This document shows, in pieces, positions 17,219-25,724 of a stretch of DNA of 48,679 nt. The stretch is taken from the NCBI RefSeq assembly GCF_032056465.1, contig NZ_DAMBCL010000021.1. One strand, written 5' to 3'. Each line of letters begins with the position of its first letter. Within the stretch, counting starts at the first letter, position 1. Position numbers and translations under genes: made by a program. The notes below the pieces were generated by a model that was given only the letters and a program-made list of their open reading frames with translations, did not search any database and was not told the DNA's origin. The stretch comes from Mobilicoccus sp032056465 (GTDB taxonomy: Bacteria > Actinomycetota > Actinomycetes > Actinomycetales > Dermatophilaceae).

Positions 17219-18559
17219 TCACTTCTCCCCCTGGGAGGAACGCCGACGACGGGCGTCGCGACGTCCCTCCTCGCGGGCGGCACGCTGCGCGTACGGGTGG
17301 ATGGGGCGGCCGGTCGCCGTGATCCCGCCCGTGGTGCGGTCCTCGGGCTCGAGTCCCCGGTCGTCGGCGTCGAGCAGGCGGGGCCCCGCGTCGGACTCCG
17401 CCGCGCTCGACCGGGAGGTGGTCGGCGTGGCGTGCGTGGTCGCGGGCTCGGTCCCGGTGCCGCCCTCGTGGGGCGCCGCCGGGGTGAGGGCCCTCGCCGC
17501 CACCGCCGAGCCCTCGACGGGACGACCGGCGATCGCCGATTCGGTCTCGGCGACGGCCTCCTCGTAGGTCTCGCCGCTGCGGGCGCGGGCCTGCAGCACC
17601 CGCTCCTCGAGCAGCCGGATGCCCTTCTCGCGGTGACGCAGGTCCACGAGGATCGGCGGGGCGAGGAAGATCGAGCTGTAGGTCCCCACGGCGATGCCGA
17701 TGAACAGGGCGAGGGACAGGTCGCGCAGCGTGCCCGGCCCGATCGTCACCCACGACATCGCGAGGATGATGCCGACCGGCAGCAGGGCGACCATCGAGGT
17801 GTTGATCGAGCGGACGATGGTCTGGTTGACCGCGAGGTCGACGGCCTCGGCGTACGTCATCGTGCGGAGTCGGAACGCCGTCGTCGTGTTCTCACGGACC
17901 TTGTCGAAGACGACGACCGTGTCGTACATCGAGTATCCGAGGATCGTGAGGAACCCGATGGCCGAGGCCGGGGTCACCTCGAAGCCGGCGAGAGCGTAGA
18001 TGCCGACGGTGAACAGGATGTCGTGGGCGAGGGCGATGAGCGCGGCGAGCGCCATCTTCCACGTGCGGAAGTACACCGCGAGGACGAGCGACACGAGGAT
18101 GAGGAAGATGACGAGGGCCCGGATCGCGTCCTGGGTCACGGACTCACCCCACGACGGGCCGATGACCGAACTCGTCACGGAGTCGACCGGGACCCCGAAC
18201 TCCTTGCCGAGGGCGTCCCGGACGTCGATCGCCCGGCGGTCGTCGAAGCGCTGGGTCTCGACGCGGATCGTGTCGGTGCCGACTCTCGTGACCTTGGACT
18301 GGTCGACGTGACCGACCTCGGAGACCACCGCGCCCGCACGGCGCTCGTACCCGTCCATGTCGGTGACGCCCGGGACGCGGAAGTCGGAGCCCCCGGTGAA
18401 CTCGATCCCGAGGTTGATGCCGCCTCTGAGGCCCAGTCCGAGGACCGTGAGGACGAGGAGGACGGCCGACAGCGTGTAGAAGATCTTGCGGCGCGCGATG
18501 AGGTGGATGGATCGGTGGCCCGTGTAGAGGTCGTTACCCCAGTGGCTGAACCGGCTCAT
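17219..18559 (-). CDS. secF: Protein translocase subunit SecF
   Basis: Forms with SecD the membrane complex that uses the proton motive force to complete Sec-dependent export. The product is 446 residues. A first membrane segment (about 28-50) is followed by the GIEFTGGSDF motif, an external domain and five more segments. The family signature ASAIGFLTILGYSMYDTVVVFDKVREN is clear. The C-terminal 100 residues or so are charged and disordered, longer than usual. The start ATG 18559 overlaps the secD stop (ATGA), so the two are translationally coupled. Confidence 0.95.
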   Translation of the reverse strand: MSRFSHWGNDLYTGHRSIHLIARRKIFYTLSAVLLVLTVLGLGLRGGINLGIEFTGGSDFRVPGVTDMDGYERRAGAVVSEVGHVDQSKVTRVGTDTIRVETQRFDDRRAIDVRDALGKEFGVPVDSVTSSVIGPSWGESVTQDAIRALVIFLILVSLVLAVYFRTWKMALAALIALAHDILFTVGIYALAGFEVTPASAIGFLTILGYSMYDTVVVFDKVRENTTTAFRLRTMTYAEAVDLAVNQTIVRSINTSMVALLPVGIILAMSWVTIGPGTLRDLSLALFIGIAVGTYSSIFLAPPILVDLRHREKGIRLLEERVLQARARSGETYEEAVAETESAIAGRPVEGSAVAARALTPAAPHEGGTGTEPATTHATPTTSRSSAAESDAGPRLLDADDRGLEPEDRTTGGITATGRPIHPYAQRAAREEGRRDARRRRSSQGEK

Positions 18560-20553
18560 GCCTGCTCCCCCTTCGACGTGGCGGCGGCCGAGACGCCGGG
18601 ACCCCGGGACTCGGGACTGCTCGACGACGACTCGTCGTGGGCACGTCTGGCCCGGACGGCGCCCGCGCCCCCTTCGGCGGGCCGACCACCCCCCGGACGC
18701 CCGATCCGACCGCGGCCGAGATAGCGGCTCCGGTCGACCCCGAGGCTCTCGGGCGACAGGCCCGACCACCGGTGGCCGTCACCGAAGAACCGCGTCTTGG
18801 TGAGCAGGTGCAGGACCGGGTGGGTGAAGCAGAACGTGACGAGCAGGTCGATGACCGTCGTGAGCATGAGCATGAAGGCGAACCCGCGCACGTTGCTCGC
18901 CGCGAGCAGGTAGAGCACGAGGGCGGCGAGGAAGTTGACCGCGCCGGAGACGACGATCGTGCGGCGGGCGCGGGCCCAGCCGGTCTCGACGGCCGAGGGC
19001 ACCGTGCGTCCCTCACGCACCTCGTCGCGGACGCGTTCGAAGTAGACGATGAAGGAGTCCGCCGTCGTGCCGATCGCGACGATCGCACCGGTGACCCCGG
19101 CCATCGTGAGGCGCAGGTTGTAGTGCCACCCGAGCAGCACGAGCATGAGGTAGGTGAAGATCGCGACCATCGCGAGCGACGCCGTGGTGACGAGGCCGAG
19201 CACGCGGTACTGGAGCGCGAAGTACACGACGACGAGGCCGAGCCCGATCATGCCGGCGATGAGGCCGAGGCGGAGCTGGTCCCCACCGACGGTCGGGCTG
19301 ATCTGCTCGCTGCTCTGCACCGCGAACGACATCGGCAGGGCACCGAACTTGAGCTGGTTGGCGAGCATCTGCGCGGAGTCGGCGGTGAAGTTGCCGCTGA
19401 TCGCCGCCCGGCCGTCCGGGATGACGCTCGAGAAGTAGGGCGCGGAGACGACCCGGCCGTCGAGCACCGTCGCGAGCTGGTTGCGCGGCTGCTGCAGGCC
19501 GAGCATGTACTGGCTGACGACCCGGTAGAGGTCACGGGACTCGGGCTTCATCTCGAGGTTGACCTGGTAGCCGGGCATCGGCTGACCCTGCTGGTTGGTC
19601 ATGTTGCCCGAGGAGGCGTCCGCGAGCTGGTCACCGCTGATGACCGCCGGACCGAGGAGGTACTTGGCCCCGCCGTCGAGGTCGCACGCGGCGATCGGCA
19701 GGTCCTGGTCCTCCTTGGTCGGGTCCGGCCGGTCCGTGCTCGCGCAGTCGAGGGCCTGGATCTTCTCCATCGAGGAGGGGGCCTGCAGCCACGCCTCGTT
19801 CGTCGCGTAGGCGATGAGCTTCTCCGGGTCCGCCCGGTCGGCCGGGGTGATGCGGGTGAGGCCGGGGGCGACCTCCTCGAGCACCGGCTGGCGCAGGAGA
19901 TCGGGCTTCGGAGTCGGGGACGGGGAGGGGGACGCCGCGGGCCGCGAACCGGCGCGCGCGTCCGCCGTCGCGGCGTCGGCCTTCAACGCCTCGGGCGCGA
20001 CGGCGTTCGCCGTGCGCGTCGCCGTAGGCGTGGGCGTGGGCGTCGCCGTGGGACGAGCCTTCCCGCCCGGCGCGACGCTCTGCCTACCCGAGGGACTCGC
20101 CCCCGGCGTCGGCGCGCCCGTGGGAGCGCTCGTGCCGGTCGGCGCAGGGGTCGGCTCGGGCTGCGCGGGCAGCATCGCGAGGACGGGGCGGAATCGCATC
20201 TGGGAGGACTGCCGCAGCGACTCCTCCTGCTCCTTCGTCATCTCACCGGGGACGCTGACGACGACGTTGGAGCCGAGGGTCGCGACCTCGGCCTCGGCGA
20301 CGCCCTGGGAGTCGACGCGGGCGCGCATGATGTCGACCGCCTGGGAGAGCTGCTGCTCGTTGACCTCGACACCCTCGCCCACCTGGGGGGCGAGGATCAT
20401 CTGCGTGCCTCCCTCCAGGTCGAGGCCGAGCTTGGGCGTCCACTGCCCGCCGCCCCACTGCACGGAGGAGAACACCCCGATGACGAGGGCGAGAAGGATC
20501 GCGCCCAACGCACCCAGGGTGCGCCAGGAGGATCGGTGGTTCGCGTTGGCCAT
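18556..20553 (-). CDS. secD: Protein translocase subunit SecD
   Basis: Partner of SecF in protein export. The product is 665 residues. A first membrane segment (about 12-32) precedes GLDLEGGT at 43-50. The large external domain is interrupted at about 130-217 by a Pro/Thr/Ala/Ser-rich insert; the C-terminal half carries five membrane segments and the TMAGVTGAIVAIGTTADSFIVYFERVRDE signature. A basic/Gly-rich tail ends the protein. The start ATG 20553 has AGGA six bases upstream. No yajC gene precedes it; instead there are 455 bases without a recognisable gene. Confidence 0.95.
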   Translation of the reverse strand: MANANHRSSWRTLGALGAILLALVIGVFSSVQWGGGQWTPKLGLDLEGGTQMILAPQVGEGVEVNEQQLSQAVDIMRARVDSQGVAEAEVATLGSNVVVSVPGEMTKEQEESLRQSSQMRFRPVLAMLPAQPEPTPAPTGTSAPTGAPTPGASPSGRQSVAPGGKARPTATPTPTPTATRTANAVAPEALKADAATADARAGSRPAASPSPSPTPKPDLLRQPVLEEVAPGLTRITPADRADPEKLIAYATNEAWLQAPSSMEKIQALDCASTDRPDPTKEDQDLPIAACDLDGGAKYLLGPAVISGDQLADASSGNMTNQQGQPMPGYQVNLEMKPESRDLYRVVSQYMLGLQQPRNQLATVLDGRVVSAPYFSSVIPDGRAAISGNFTADSAQMLANQLKFGALPMSFAVQSSEQISPTVGGDQLRLGLIAGMIGLGLVVVYFALQYRVLGLVTTASLAMVAIFTYLMLVLLGWHYNLRLTMAGVTGAIVAIGTTADSFIVYFERVRDEVREGRTVPSAVETGWARARRTIVVSGAVNFLAALVLYLLAASNVRGFAFMLMLTTVIDLLVTFCFTHPVLHLLTKTRFFGDGHRWSGLSPESLGVDRSRYLGRGRIGRPGGGRPAEGGAGAVRARRAHDESSSSSPESRGPGVSAAATSKGEQA

Positions 20554-20817
20554 GCTCAGTCCTGCTCGTCGAGGTCGAGGGAGGGGTGTCCCGGGGATGT
20601 GAGGAGATGCGCGGGCGCCGAGCCGGCGTCGAGGCCGGGCCGCCGGAGCGGGGCCGTGCCGGTGGGGTGGTCCATCGAGTCCTCGTCGTCGTGTCGGGCG
20701 ATCCGGTGGCGGCACGCCCGCACCGGTTGTCGGCGGAGCGGCCGGGTCACCGGCGCGGTCGCGGGACGCCGTCCCCCGCGCCCCGGGAGGCACCCCCTCA
20801 GGGGGAGCACCCGAACG

Positions 20818-20823
20818 AGTCTA
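20818..20823 (-). promoter_or_regulatory. Possible promoter for secDF
   Basis: Minus-strand TAGACT, with TTGGCG as a candidate -35 at 20843-20848 (19-nt spacer, longer than ideal). The same TAGACT hexamer is found upstream of pdxS. Confidence 0.4.
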
Positions 20824-20985
20824 GGTGACGCTCAGGGCCGCACGCCAACGTGCCGCGCCGACGACGGACCTGAGAACGACCTGGTCGGACGCCCGTGTCA
20901 GGACACCGAGCTCACCAGGAGACCCCGACCCGCGGGACCGACCTCCGCCGACCGCGACCGCGACCCGACCGTGGACACGATGTGC

Positions 20986-21004
20986 GTCATCCCCCCGGGG
21001 TGAC
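20986..21004 (-). terminator. Weak hairpin after ruvB
   Basis: GTCA and a CCCC run pair with GGGG and TGAC, with one bulged base, just past the ruvB stop. The short loop makes its strength uncertain. Confidence 0.3.
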
Positions 21005-21008
21005 GGGC

Positions 21009-22178
21009 TCAGCGGGGGTCCTCGAGCGGGAGGGCGGGGGCGTCGCCGCCGTCGAAGGAGGCTTCGGGGGTCGTCCAGGCGGCCGGGACGCCGGCGTGTG
21101 GGCGCAGCCCGAGGTGGGCCCAGGTCTGCGCCGTCGCCATGCGGCCACGAGGGGTGCGGACCATGTATCCCTCGCGCACGAGGTACGGCTCGGCGACGGT
21201 CTCCACGGTGTCGGGCTCCTCCCCCACGGCGACCGCGAGGGTGGACAGTCCCACCGGCCCGCCGGAGAACCGGCGGCACAGGGCCTCGAGGACCCCGCGG
21301 TCGAGCCGGTCGAGCCCGGAGGCGTCGACGTCGAAGAGCGCGAGGGCCGCGTGGGCGGCGGCGAGGTCGACGACGTGGCGACCGTGCACCTGCGCCCAGT
21401 CCCGCACGCGGCGCAGGAGGCGGTTGGCGATGCGGGGTGTGCCGCGCGAGCGACGCGCGATCTCGTGGATCCCGGGGGCGTCCGCCTCGATGCCGAGCAG
21501 CGTGGCGGAGCGGCGCAGGATCGTCTCGAGATCGTCGGTCTCGTAGAAGTCGAGGTGTCCGGTGAACCCGAACCGGTCCCGCAGCGGTGCCGGCAACAAC
21601 CCGGCTCGGGTCGTCGCGCCGACGACGGTGAACGGGGCGAGTTCGAGCGGGATCGCCGTCGCTCCGGGGCCCTTGCCCACGATGATGTCGACCCTGAAGT
21701 CCTCCATCGCGAGGTACAGCATCTCCTCGGCGGCGCGGCTCATCCGGTGGATCTCGTCGAGGAAGAGCACCTCGCCCTCGGTGAGCGAGGACAGGATGGA
21801 GGCGAGGTCGCCCGCGTGTTGGATCGCCGGGCCGCTCGTCACCCGCAGCGGCGCCTCGAGCTCGGCGGCGGTGATCATCGCGAGGGTCGTCTTGCCGAGC
21901 CCGGGAGGCCCGGAGAGCAGGATGTGGTCCGGCGGCGCGCCACGACGGCGGGCGGCCTCCAGCACGAGGGCGAGCTGCTCGCGCACCCGTGGCTGCCCGG
22001 GGAAGTCCTCGAGCCTGCGCGGACGCAAGGCCGCCTCGACGCGCTGCTCGTCGCCCTCGATCGCCGCCGGGTCGACGATGCGCGCGCCCACCTCGTAGGA
22101 GCCGTCGTCCTGTCGGACCTCGTCGTCCCGTCCGAACCCGTCGTCGTGATCCGCCGTGCCTCCTTCGCCGCGGGTCAT
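21009..22178 (-). CDS. ruvB: Holliday junction branch migration helicase RuvB
   Basis: Hexameric AAA+ motor that drives branch migration with RuvA. The product is 389 residues, longer than the usual 340 or so because of an acidic N-terminal extension (about 45 residues) and a C-terminal tail. Walker A GPPGLGKTT is at 90-98, Walker B FLDEIH at 139-144, then the sensor segment VGATTRAGLL. A winged-helix domain follows (LSTLAVAVGEE; YLVREGYMVRTPRGR). The ATG 22178 start overlaps the ruvA stop (ATGA). It ends the ruvCAB operon. Confidence 0.96.
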   Translation of the reverse strand: MTRGEGGTADHDDGFGRDDEVRQDDGSYEVGARIVDPAAIEGDEQRVEAALRPRRLEDFPGQPRVREQLALVLEAARRRGAPPDHILLSGPPGLGKTTLAMITAAELEAPLRVTSGPAIQHAGDLASILSSLTEGEVLFLDEIHRMSRAAEEMLYLAMEDFRVDIIVGKGPGATAIPLELAPFTVVGATTRAGLLPAPLRDRFGFTGHLDFYETDDLETILRRSATLLGIEADAPGIHEIARRSRGTPRIANRLLRRVRDWAQVHGRHVVDLAAAHAALALFDVDASGLDRLDRGVLEALCRRFSGGPVGLSTLAVAVGEEPDTVETVAEPYLVREGYMVRTPRGRMATAQTWAHLGLRPHAGVPAAWTTPEASFDGGDAPALPLEDPR

Positions 22179-22786
22179 CGGCCGAGCTCCCGCAGCGAGG
22201 CCTTGAGCAGTGCCGGCACGCTGATGACGTCATCGCCTTCACGGGCGAGGACCGCGTCGATCGCGCTCTCGGCCTGTCTGGCGTTCCAGCCCAACCCGAC
22301 GAGGGCCTCGCGGACCGGGTCTCGCCGGGTGGCCTCGGGCGCCGCGGTCGGCCGCGCGACGTCCCCGCCGGTACCGACCGCCTCGGGTTCGGCGATCTTG
22401 TCGCGCAGTTCGAGGACCAGCCGCTCGGCGCCCTTCTTGCCGATCCCCGGCACCTTGGTCAGGGTGCGCACGTCGCCGGAGGCCACGGCGAGCCGCAGCG
22501 ACGCCGGGTCGAGGACGGCGAGCATGGCGAGCGCGAGCCGGGGGCCGACGCCGGACACCGTCTGGACGAGTTCGAACAGGTCGCGTTCCTCGGGCGTGCC
22601 GAACCCGAACAGGGTGAGGGAGTCCTCCCGGACCACGAGGGAGGTCGACAGGCGTGACTCGCGCCCGAGGTGGGCGGCGGCCGCCGTCGACGGCGTCGTG
22701 TGCACGGTGAGGCCCACGCCACCGACCTCGACGACGACACGGTCGAGACCGACGTGGTGCACGGTGCCGGTGAGGGTGCTGATCAT
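22175..22786 (-). CDS. ruvA: Holliday junction DNA helicase subunit RuvA
   Basis: Binds four-way junctions and recruits RuvB. The product is 203 residues: N-terminal OB fold (MISTLTGTVHHVG), helix-hairpin-helix repeats (TVSGVGPRLALAML and LTKVPGIGKKGAERLVLEL) and a C-terminal RuvB-contacting helix bundle (about 155-203) after a Pro/Ala linker. The start ATG 22786 overlaps the ruvC stop, and its own stop overlaps the ruvB start. Confidence 0.96.
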   Translation of the reverse strand: MISTLTGTVHHVGLDRVVVEVGGVGLTVHTTPSTAAAAHLGRESRLSTSLVVREDSLTLFGFGTPEERDLFELVQTVSGVGPRLALAMLAVLDPASLRLAVASGDVRTLTKVPGIGKKGAERLVLELRDKIAEPEAVGTGGDVARPTAAPEATRRDPVREALVGLGWNARQAESAIDAVLAREGDDVISVPALLKASLRELGR

Positions 22787-23451
22787 CGGCGGCCTCCTGG
22801 CGTGCGGGACGTGACGGCGCCGGGGACGCCGGCCGTGGTGCCGGCGGGTCTCGCCGTGGCGGTCGGGGCGGGGGCGGGGGTGCCGACGCCCCGGCGAGCC
22901 CGTCGTTGCGCCTCCTGCAGGCGGCTGGGCGGGCGGCCGGCACCTGCGGCCGCCGCGGCCTCGGCGATGCGGGACTGGGCACCGCCGCGCCACACGTGGC
23001 AGATGGCGAGGGCGAGCGCGTCGGCGGCGTCGGCCGGCCGTGGCGGGTTCGCGAGCCGGAGGATGCGGGTGATCATCGCGGTGACCTGGGCCTTGTCGGC
23101 GCGTCCGTTGCCGGTGACGGCCGCCTTGACCTCGCTCGGGGTGTGCAGTGCGAGAGGCAGGCCCCGACTCGCGGCCGCGAGCATGGGGATCGCGCTCGCC
23201 TGCGCCGTGCCCATGATCGTGCTCACGTCGCCACGCGCGAAGACCCGCTCGACGGCGATGGCGTCGGGGGCGTACCGCTCGACCCAGTCCTCCAGCTCGA
23301 TCTGGAGGGCGAGGAGGCGCTCCGGCACCGAGTCGGACGAGGGGGTGCGCACGACCCCGACCGCGACCATCCGCAGGGGTGCCCCGACCCCCCCGTCCAC
23401 GACCCCGAGGCCGCAGCGCGTGAGCCCGGGGTCGACGCCCAACACCCGCAA
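22783..23451 (-). CDS. ruvC: Crossover junction endonuclease RuvC
   Basis: Resolves Holliday junctions by symmetrical nicking. The product is 222 residues from TTG 23451. That start is chosen because AGGAGG lies exactly 5 nt upstream and it brings RVLGVDPG to the N-terminus, as in relatives; a GTG at 23529 would overlap the promoter. Acidic catalytic residues are visible as Asp7 (VDPG), Glu69 (AVERVF) and Asp141/Asp144 (ADAADALALAICH). The last 65 residues are Ala/Pro/Arg-rich and beyond normal RuvC length. First gene of the ruvCAB operon, probably under SOS control. Confidence 0.95.
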   Translation of the reverse strand: MRVLGVDPGLTRCGLGVVDGGVGAPLRMVAVGVVRTPSSDSVPERLLALQIELEDWVERYAPDAIAVERVFARGDVSTIMGTAQASAIPMLAAASRGLPLALHTPSEVKAAVTGNGRADKAQVTAMITRILRLANPPRPADAADALALAICHVWRGGAQSRIAEAAAAAGAGRPPSRLQEAQRRARRGVGTPAPAPTATARPAGTTAGVPGAVTSRTPGGRR

Positions 23452-23508
23452 GACGACCTCCTCGGCTCCCGTTCGTCCGTCGGCCCACGCGCGATCGTCA
23501 GCGTGCGT

Positions 23509-23520
23509 GGACAACTGTTC
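23509..23520 (-). promoter_or_regulatory. LexA-box-like operator at the ruvC promoter
   Basis: The minus strand reads GAACAGTTGTCC, one mismatch from the actinobacterial SOS core GAAC-N4-GTTC, with TC before it extending the first half-site. It lies just after the -10 hexamer, where a bound repressor would block initiation. ruvC carries a LexA site in M. tuberculosis, so control is plausible; binding here is inferred. Confidence 0.6.
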
Positions 23521-23527
23521 GATCGAC

Positions 23528-23533
23528 ACTGTA
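23528..23533 (-). promoter_or_regulatory. -10 element for ruvCAB
   Basis: Minus-strand TACAGT. Transcription would begin near 23521, giving a leader of about 70 nt that includes the AGGAGG site of ruvC. Confidence 0.5.
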
Positions 23534-23583
23534 CGGGGTGAGGCGCCCGGTCCGGATCACCGCCGCGCCACGCCGGCACACGC

Positions 23584-23616
23584 CGACGGGCGGTTCCCCT
23601 GGGGAACCGCCCGTCG
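23584..23616 (-). terminator. Terminator after the YebC-family gene
   Basis: A perfect inverted repeat with 16-base arms (23584-23599 and 23601-23616) around one central base. It lies 62 bases past the stop at 23679 and before the ruvC promoter, so it separates the two transcription units. Confidence 0.85.
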
Positions 23617-23678
23617 ATCGTCCACCCGTCGACGCTCGGTCGCGCGACCTCGCCCCGGACAACCGGGCCCGGGCCGGC

Positions 23679-24449
23679 TCACTCCTCGTCGTCGAGCTGC
23701 GCGGCCACCTCGTCGGAGACGTCCCCGTTGACGTAGACGTTCTGCACGTCGTCGCTGTCCTCGAGCGCGTCGACGACCCGCATCATCTTGCGAGCGCCCT
23801 CGAGGTCGAGCTCGACCTGGAGGTTGGGGACGAACTCGGCCTCGGCCGAGTCGTAGTCGATGCCCGCCTCCTGGAGGGCGGTGCGCACGGCGACGAAGTC
23901 CCCGGCCTCGGAGATGATCCGGAAGCTGTCGCCGAAGTCCTCGACCTCGTCCGCGCCGGCATCGAGCACGACCTCGAGCAGGGAGTCCTCGGTGGCCTCC
24001 CCGTCCTTCTGCTCCTTGGGCACGATGACGACGCCCTTGCGCGCGAAGTTGTAGGCGACGCTGCCCGGGTCGGCGAGGGAGCCGCCGTTGCGGGTGAGCG
24101 CGACGCGGACCTCGGTGGCGGCGCGGTTGCGGTTGTCGGTGAGGCACTCGATGAGCACCGCGACACCGCCGGGGGCGTAGCCCTCGTACATGATCGTCTG
24201 CCAGTCGGCCCCGCCGGCCTCGGCGCCCGAGCCGCGCTTGACGGCGCGGTCGATGTTGTCGTTGGGGACCGAGGACTTCTTCGCCTTCTGGATGGCGTCG
24301 TAGAGCGTCGGGTTGCCTGCGGGGTCACCGCCGCCGGTGCGGGCCGCGACCTCGATGTTCTTGATGAGCTTGGCGAACAGCTTGCCGCGCTTGGCGTCGA
24401 TCGCCGCCTTCTTGTGCTTGGTCGTCGCCCACTTGGAGTGACCGCTCAT
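23679..24449 (-). CDS. yebC: YebC/PmpR (TACO1) family protein
   Basis: The 256-residue product begins with the family-defining MSGHSKWATTKHKKAAIDAKRGKLF and contains the GYAPGGVAVLIE segment. Members have been called DNA-binding regulators; others, including mitochondrial TACO1, act in translation. Which applies here is not visible from sequence. The last residues are acidic (AAQLDDEE). ATG 24449 has AGGAG upstream. It lies between pdxT and ruvC as in other actinobacteria, with its own promoter and a strong terminator, so it appears monocistronic. Confidence 0.95.
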   Translation of the reverse strand: MSGHSKWATTKHKKAAIDAKRGKLFAKLIKNIEVAARTGGGDPAGNPTLYDAIQKAKKSSVPNDNIDRAVKRGSGAEAGGADWQTIMYEGYAPGGVAVLIECLTDNRNRAATEVRVALTRNGGSLADPGSVAYNFARKGVVIVPKEQKDGEATEDSLLEVVLDAGADEVEDFGDSFRIISEAGDFVAVRTALQEAGIDYDSAEAEFVPNLQVELDLEGARKMMRVVDALEDSDDVQNVYVNGDVSDEVAAQLDDEE

Positions 24450-24487
24450 CGTGCATCTCCTGCCTCGCCTGGAAAAAGCCTTCGCGA

Positions 24488-24493
24488 ATCCTA
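24488..24493 (-). promoter_or_regulatory. -10 element for the yebC gene
   Basis: Minus-strand TAGGAT, giving an expected leader of about 32 nt that contains the AGGAG ribosome site. The -35 is not convincing. Confidence 0.45.
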
Positions 24494-24506
24494 CGGGTCG
24501 CGGCGC

Positions 24507-24524
24507 GCACGGGTGAAACCGTGC
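24507..24524 (-). terminator. Small hairpin after pdxT
   Basis: GCACGG pairs with CCGTGC around a 6-nt loop, 15 bases past the pdxT stop and just upstream of the yebC -10. The stem is only 6 bp, so it may be a weak terminator or chance. Confidence 0.35.
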
Positions 24525-24538
24525 CCGGAGCGCGCGCG

Positions 24539-25276
24539 TCACGAAGCGTCGCGGGACTCCCGGACCATGCGGACGAACATCGCGTGGACGCGCAGGTCGC
24601 CGGTGACCTCGGGGTGGAACGACGTCGCGAGCAGTCTCCCCTGGCGGACCGCGACCGGGCGGTCCACGCCGTCGACCTCGACCGAGGCGAGCACCTCGAC
24701 GTCCTCGCCGAGCTCCTCGACCCACGGGGCGCGGATGAACACCGCGGTGAGGGGTCGACGCTCCTCGTCCTCCTCGGGACGTGATCCGTCCGCGCCGCCC
24801 AGATCGGCGGCGACGTCGAGGTCGGCCTCGAACGAGTCGACCTGCCGCCCGAACGCGTTGCGCCGGACGAGTACGTCCATGCCACCGAGGGTCTGCTGCC
24901 CCGCATGCGACTCGACGAGCCGGTCGGCGAGCAGGATCATCCCGGCGCACGAGCCGTACACGGGCATCCCCTCGGCGATCCGCCGCCGCAGCGGATCGGC
25001 GAGGTCGAACGCGCGCAGGAGACGGTCGATCGTCGTCGACTCCCCGCCGGGAAGGACGAGCCCGTCGACCTCGGCGAGCTCGGAGGCGCGGCGTACCGGG
25101 ACCGCCTGCGCGCCGCACTCACGGAGGGCGTCGAGGTGCTCGCGGACGTCCCCCTGGACGGCGAGGACGCCGACGGTGACGCGCGGGCGTCCCCCGCTCG
25201 TCGTGTCGGTCGTCCTGTCGGTCGTCGTGTCGGTCGACGACTCGAGAGGGCCGGCGGAGGCGCGGTCGCCCGTCAC
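24539..25276 (-). CDS. pdxT: Pyridoxal 5'-phosphate synthase glutaminase subunit PdxT
   Basis: Releases ammonia from glutamine for PdxS in vitamin B6 synthesis. The product is 245 residues. The glutaminase triad is visible as Cys110 (YGSCAGM), His221 and Glu223 (SFHPEVTGD); LPGGES (75-80) forms part of the substrate site. GTG 25276 has AGGAG eight bases upstream; the first 30 residues are Thr/Asp-rich and longer than usual. A Glu/Asp-rich insert sits near 160-176. It is separated from pdxS by a small unrelated gene. Confidence 0.95.
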   Translation of the reverse strand: MTGDRASAGPLESSTDTTTDRTTDTTSGGRPRVTVGVLAVQGDVREHLDALRECGAQAVPVRRASELAEVDGLVLPGGESTTIDRLLRAFDLADPLRRRIAEGMPVYGSCAGMILLADRLVESHAGQQTLGGMDVLVRRNAFGRQVDSFEADLDVAADLGGADGSRPEEDEERRPLTAVFIRAPWVEELGEDVEVLASVEVDGVDRPVAVRQGRLLATSFHPEVTGDLRVHAMFVRMVRESRDAS

Positions 25277-25391
25277 GGTGTCGACTCCTGTCGGGCGTCG
25301 GGGGAAGCAGACGTCATCACGGCGCCGATGGTAGGGGGCCCCGGCACGCGTGCCGTCGGCGCCCCGGTGACCTGGCCCCGGGTCGGGTGGT

Positions 25392-25724
25392 CTAGGCGCG
25401 GGCCTCTCGCTCGACGCGGCGCACGAGAAGGTACTCGCGGGAGCCCGAGACGCTGACGACCTCGGAGTCCGCCTCCTGCAGCTCGGCGACGACCCAGGGG
25501 TGCTGGTCATGCACGACGGGGTGCTCGCGCACGACCTGCCAGCCCTCGTCGCCCATCTCGTTGAGGGCACTCATCGGGGAGTTGACCTCACCGATCTGCA
25601 GGGTGTGTCCCTCCCGCGTCGTCACCCGACGGAAGTACGTCGGGCCGCTGCGGCGATGGGCGATGCCGACGATCATCTCCTGGTACTGGTAGCGGTCCAG
25701 GGCGCGCGGAGCGGAATCGGTCAT
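25392..25724 (-). CDS. Small DUF4177-like protein of unknown function
   Basis: A 110-residue protein lying between pdxS and pdxT. The ALNEMGDEGWQVV stretch (about 53-65) resembles the LNELGxEGWELV core of DUF4177 proteins, whose function is unknown. A YQYQEMIVGIAHRR strand precedes it and EYLLVRRV ends it, which fits a small alpha/beta fold. No membrane segment or signal. ATG 25724 is preceded by GATGGA. In M. tuberculosis the gene between these two is tesB2, a thioesterase; this protein is unrelated in sequence. Probably cotranscribed with pdxS and pdxT. Confidence 0.72.
   Translation of the reverse strand: MTDSAPRALDRYQYQEMIVGIAHRRSGPTYFRRVTTREGHTLQIGEVNSPMSALNEMGDEGWQVVREHPVVHDQHPWVVAELQEADSEVVSVSGSREYLLVRRVEREARA

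Larger units (their letters stand above)
20554..21008. other. 455-base stretch without a gene, between ruvB and secD
   Basis: This is where yajC normally lies. The short frames here give Arg/Pro-rich peptides with no membrane segment, so none resembles YajC. I see a possible secD promoter at 20818-20823, a small C/G hairpin near 20794-20805, and a weak hairpin close to the ruvB stop. The implied secD leader would be about 255 nt. Nothing else is recognisable. Confidence 0.6.

Noticed and set aside
20556..20810. Short minus-strand frame in the place of yajC
   Set aside because: The 84-residue product is Arg/Pro-rich and has no membrane helix, so it is not YajC.
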